Source: an uncultured Methylococcaceae bacterium (lineage in GTDB: Bacteria > Pseudomonadota > Gammaproteobacteria > Methylococcales > Methylomonadaceae). From it: 6,834 bases of DNA. Shown in pieces: positions 6,518 through 6,834 of the stretch. Below the pieces are notes generated by a model. The model ran no database searches, was not told the DNA's origin, and worked only from the letters and a program-made list of their open reading frames with translations. Within the stretch, counting starts at the first letter, position 1. Every line of letters begins with the position of its first letter. The position numbers were made by a program, and so were the translations under genes. Where the stretch lies: NCBI GenBank assembly GCA_903839795.1, contig CAIMDR010000052.1, positions 1 to 6,834 on the forward strand, read 5' to 3'.

Positions 6518-6641
6518 TCATAAGTAGCTGATCAAAAGTCTTTTAACAAAATAAAATACCGTCAATTTCATATAGTCCGCTTGCGGCAAGCACTTTGTCA
6601 TGTTGAGAAATGTTAAAAGACTTTTGAGCTATTACTTATGA
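6518..6641. repeat. 124-bp inverted-repeat element (MITE-like) between trhO and a PAS fragment
   Basis: Arms of 31 nt run 6518-6548 and 6611-6641. The inner 17 bp (6532-6548, TCAAAAGTCTTTTAACA, against 6611-6627) and the outer 9 bp (6518-6526, TCATAAGTA, against 6633-6641) pair perfectly; the 5 nt between them do not match (GCTGA against ATAGC). The 62-bp centre has no coding capacity and a small hairpin, GCTTG-CGG-CAAGC (6579-6591). Size and structure suit a miniature inverted-repeat element. No clear direct target duplication is visible at either end. It begins 18 bp after the trhO stop and might also affect 3'-end formation, though no T-run follows a compact stem. Confidence 0.6.
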
Positions 6642-6666
6642 GCATGACGATATTTTAGGTGAAAAT

Positions 6667-6834
6667 ATGCGTATTTTAAACGCTGGCCTTCAGGATAATA
6701 ATTTCTACGATAATCTGTGGCACAACCTTAATACTAAAGGCCATTGGTATGGCGAGGTGTGGAACCGGCATAAGAACGGTGAAGTTTATGCCGTGATACA
6801 AACTATTAATACCGTTACCGATAATAATCAAACA
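6667..6834 (+). CDS. PAS-domain protein, N-terminally truncated, continues past the right edge
   Basis: From ATG 6667 the frame is open for 56 codons to the window edge. The product contains RILNAGLQDNNFYDNLW, then GHWYGEVWNRHKNGEVY and a TINTVTDN stretch. This is the second half of a PAS domain and its PAC segment, of the kind common in diguanylate cyclase/phosphodiesterase sensors. PAS-like sequence extends upstream of the ATG in frame (ITYEHDDILGEN) to about 6628, where TGA (6625-6627) interrupts it inside the right arm of the inverted-repeat element. The first part of the PAS fold is therefore missing. AGGTGA at 6657-6662, 4 nt before the ATG, could allow translation of the shortened form. 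It is either a decayed gene remnant or a gene reusing an internal start. Anything C-terminal, such as GGDEF or EAL, lies outside the window. Confidence 0.6.
   Translation, partial: MRILNAGLQDNNFYDNLWHNLNTKGHWYGEVWNRHKNGEVYAVIQTINTVTDNNQT

Overview
The window looks like chromosomal DNA of a gammaproteobacterium with moderate G+C. The evidence is an enterobacterial-type single-chain PurL, a dapA-bamC pair overlapping as TAATG, and an olsB-olsA ornithine-lipid operon. The short intergenic palindromic repeats and the gene styles would fit a methanotroph-like member (Methylococcales or relatives). That placement rests on general impression, not on a marker gene.

Layout, left to right. (1) 1-1599, minus: the N-terminal 533 codons of purL (FGAM synthase); the rest lies beyond the left edge. 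(2) 1600-1706: a short gap with a GGTTGGGT...ACCCAACC palindromic repeat. (3) 1707-3298, minus: bamC, a short lipoprotein of the outer-membrane assembly (BAM) complex, with dapA upstream of it. dapA has an extended -10 promoter and a perfect 7-bp inverted repeat lying over its -35 region. (4) 3299-3648: a 350-bp gap holding the dapA promoter, a CGGAT-phased repeat and an 86-bp palindromic repeat element. (5) 3649-5206, minus: olsA and olsB, overlapping by 29 nt, which together make ornithine lipids. (6) 5207-5506: a 300-bp divergent promoter region. On the olsB side are six 7-bp units at an exact 11-bp phase resembling a PhoB box array, followed 10 nt later by a -10-like hexamer. On the trhO side is a -35/-10 pair with a perfect TATAAT. 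(7) 5507-6499, plus: trhO, a rhodanese-family tRNA U34 hydroxylase. (8) 6518-6641: an inverted-repeat element with 31-nt arms. (9) 6667-6834, plus: the start of an N-terminally truncated PAS-domain protein running off the right edge.

Most of the window is housekeeping: purine and lysine/peptidoglycan precursor synthesis, outer-membrane assembly and tRNA modification. The most informative signal is regulatory. olsBA makes a phosphorus-free membrane lipid and appears to have a multi-unit Pho box promoter, so the gene function and the predicted PhoB control agree. No previously undescribed protein system is evident. The unexplained items are the inverted-repeat element next to the truncated PAS gene, the palindrome at the dapA promoter, and a BamC that seems to keep only one of the two usual globular domains.
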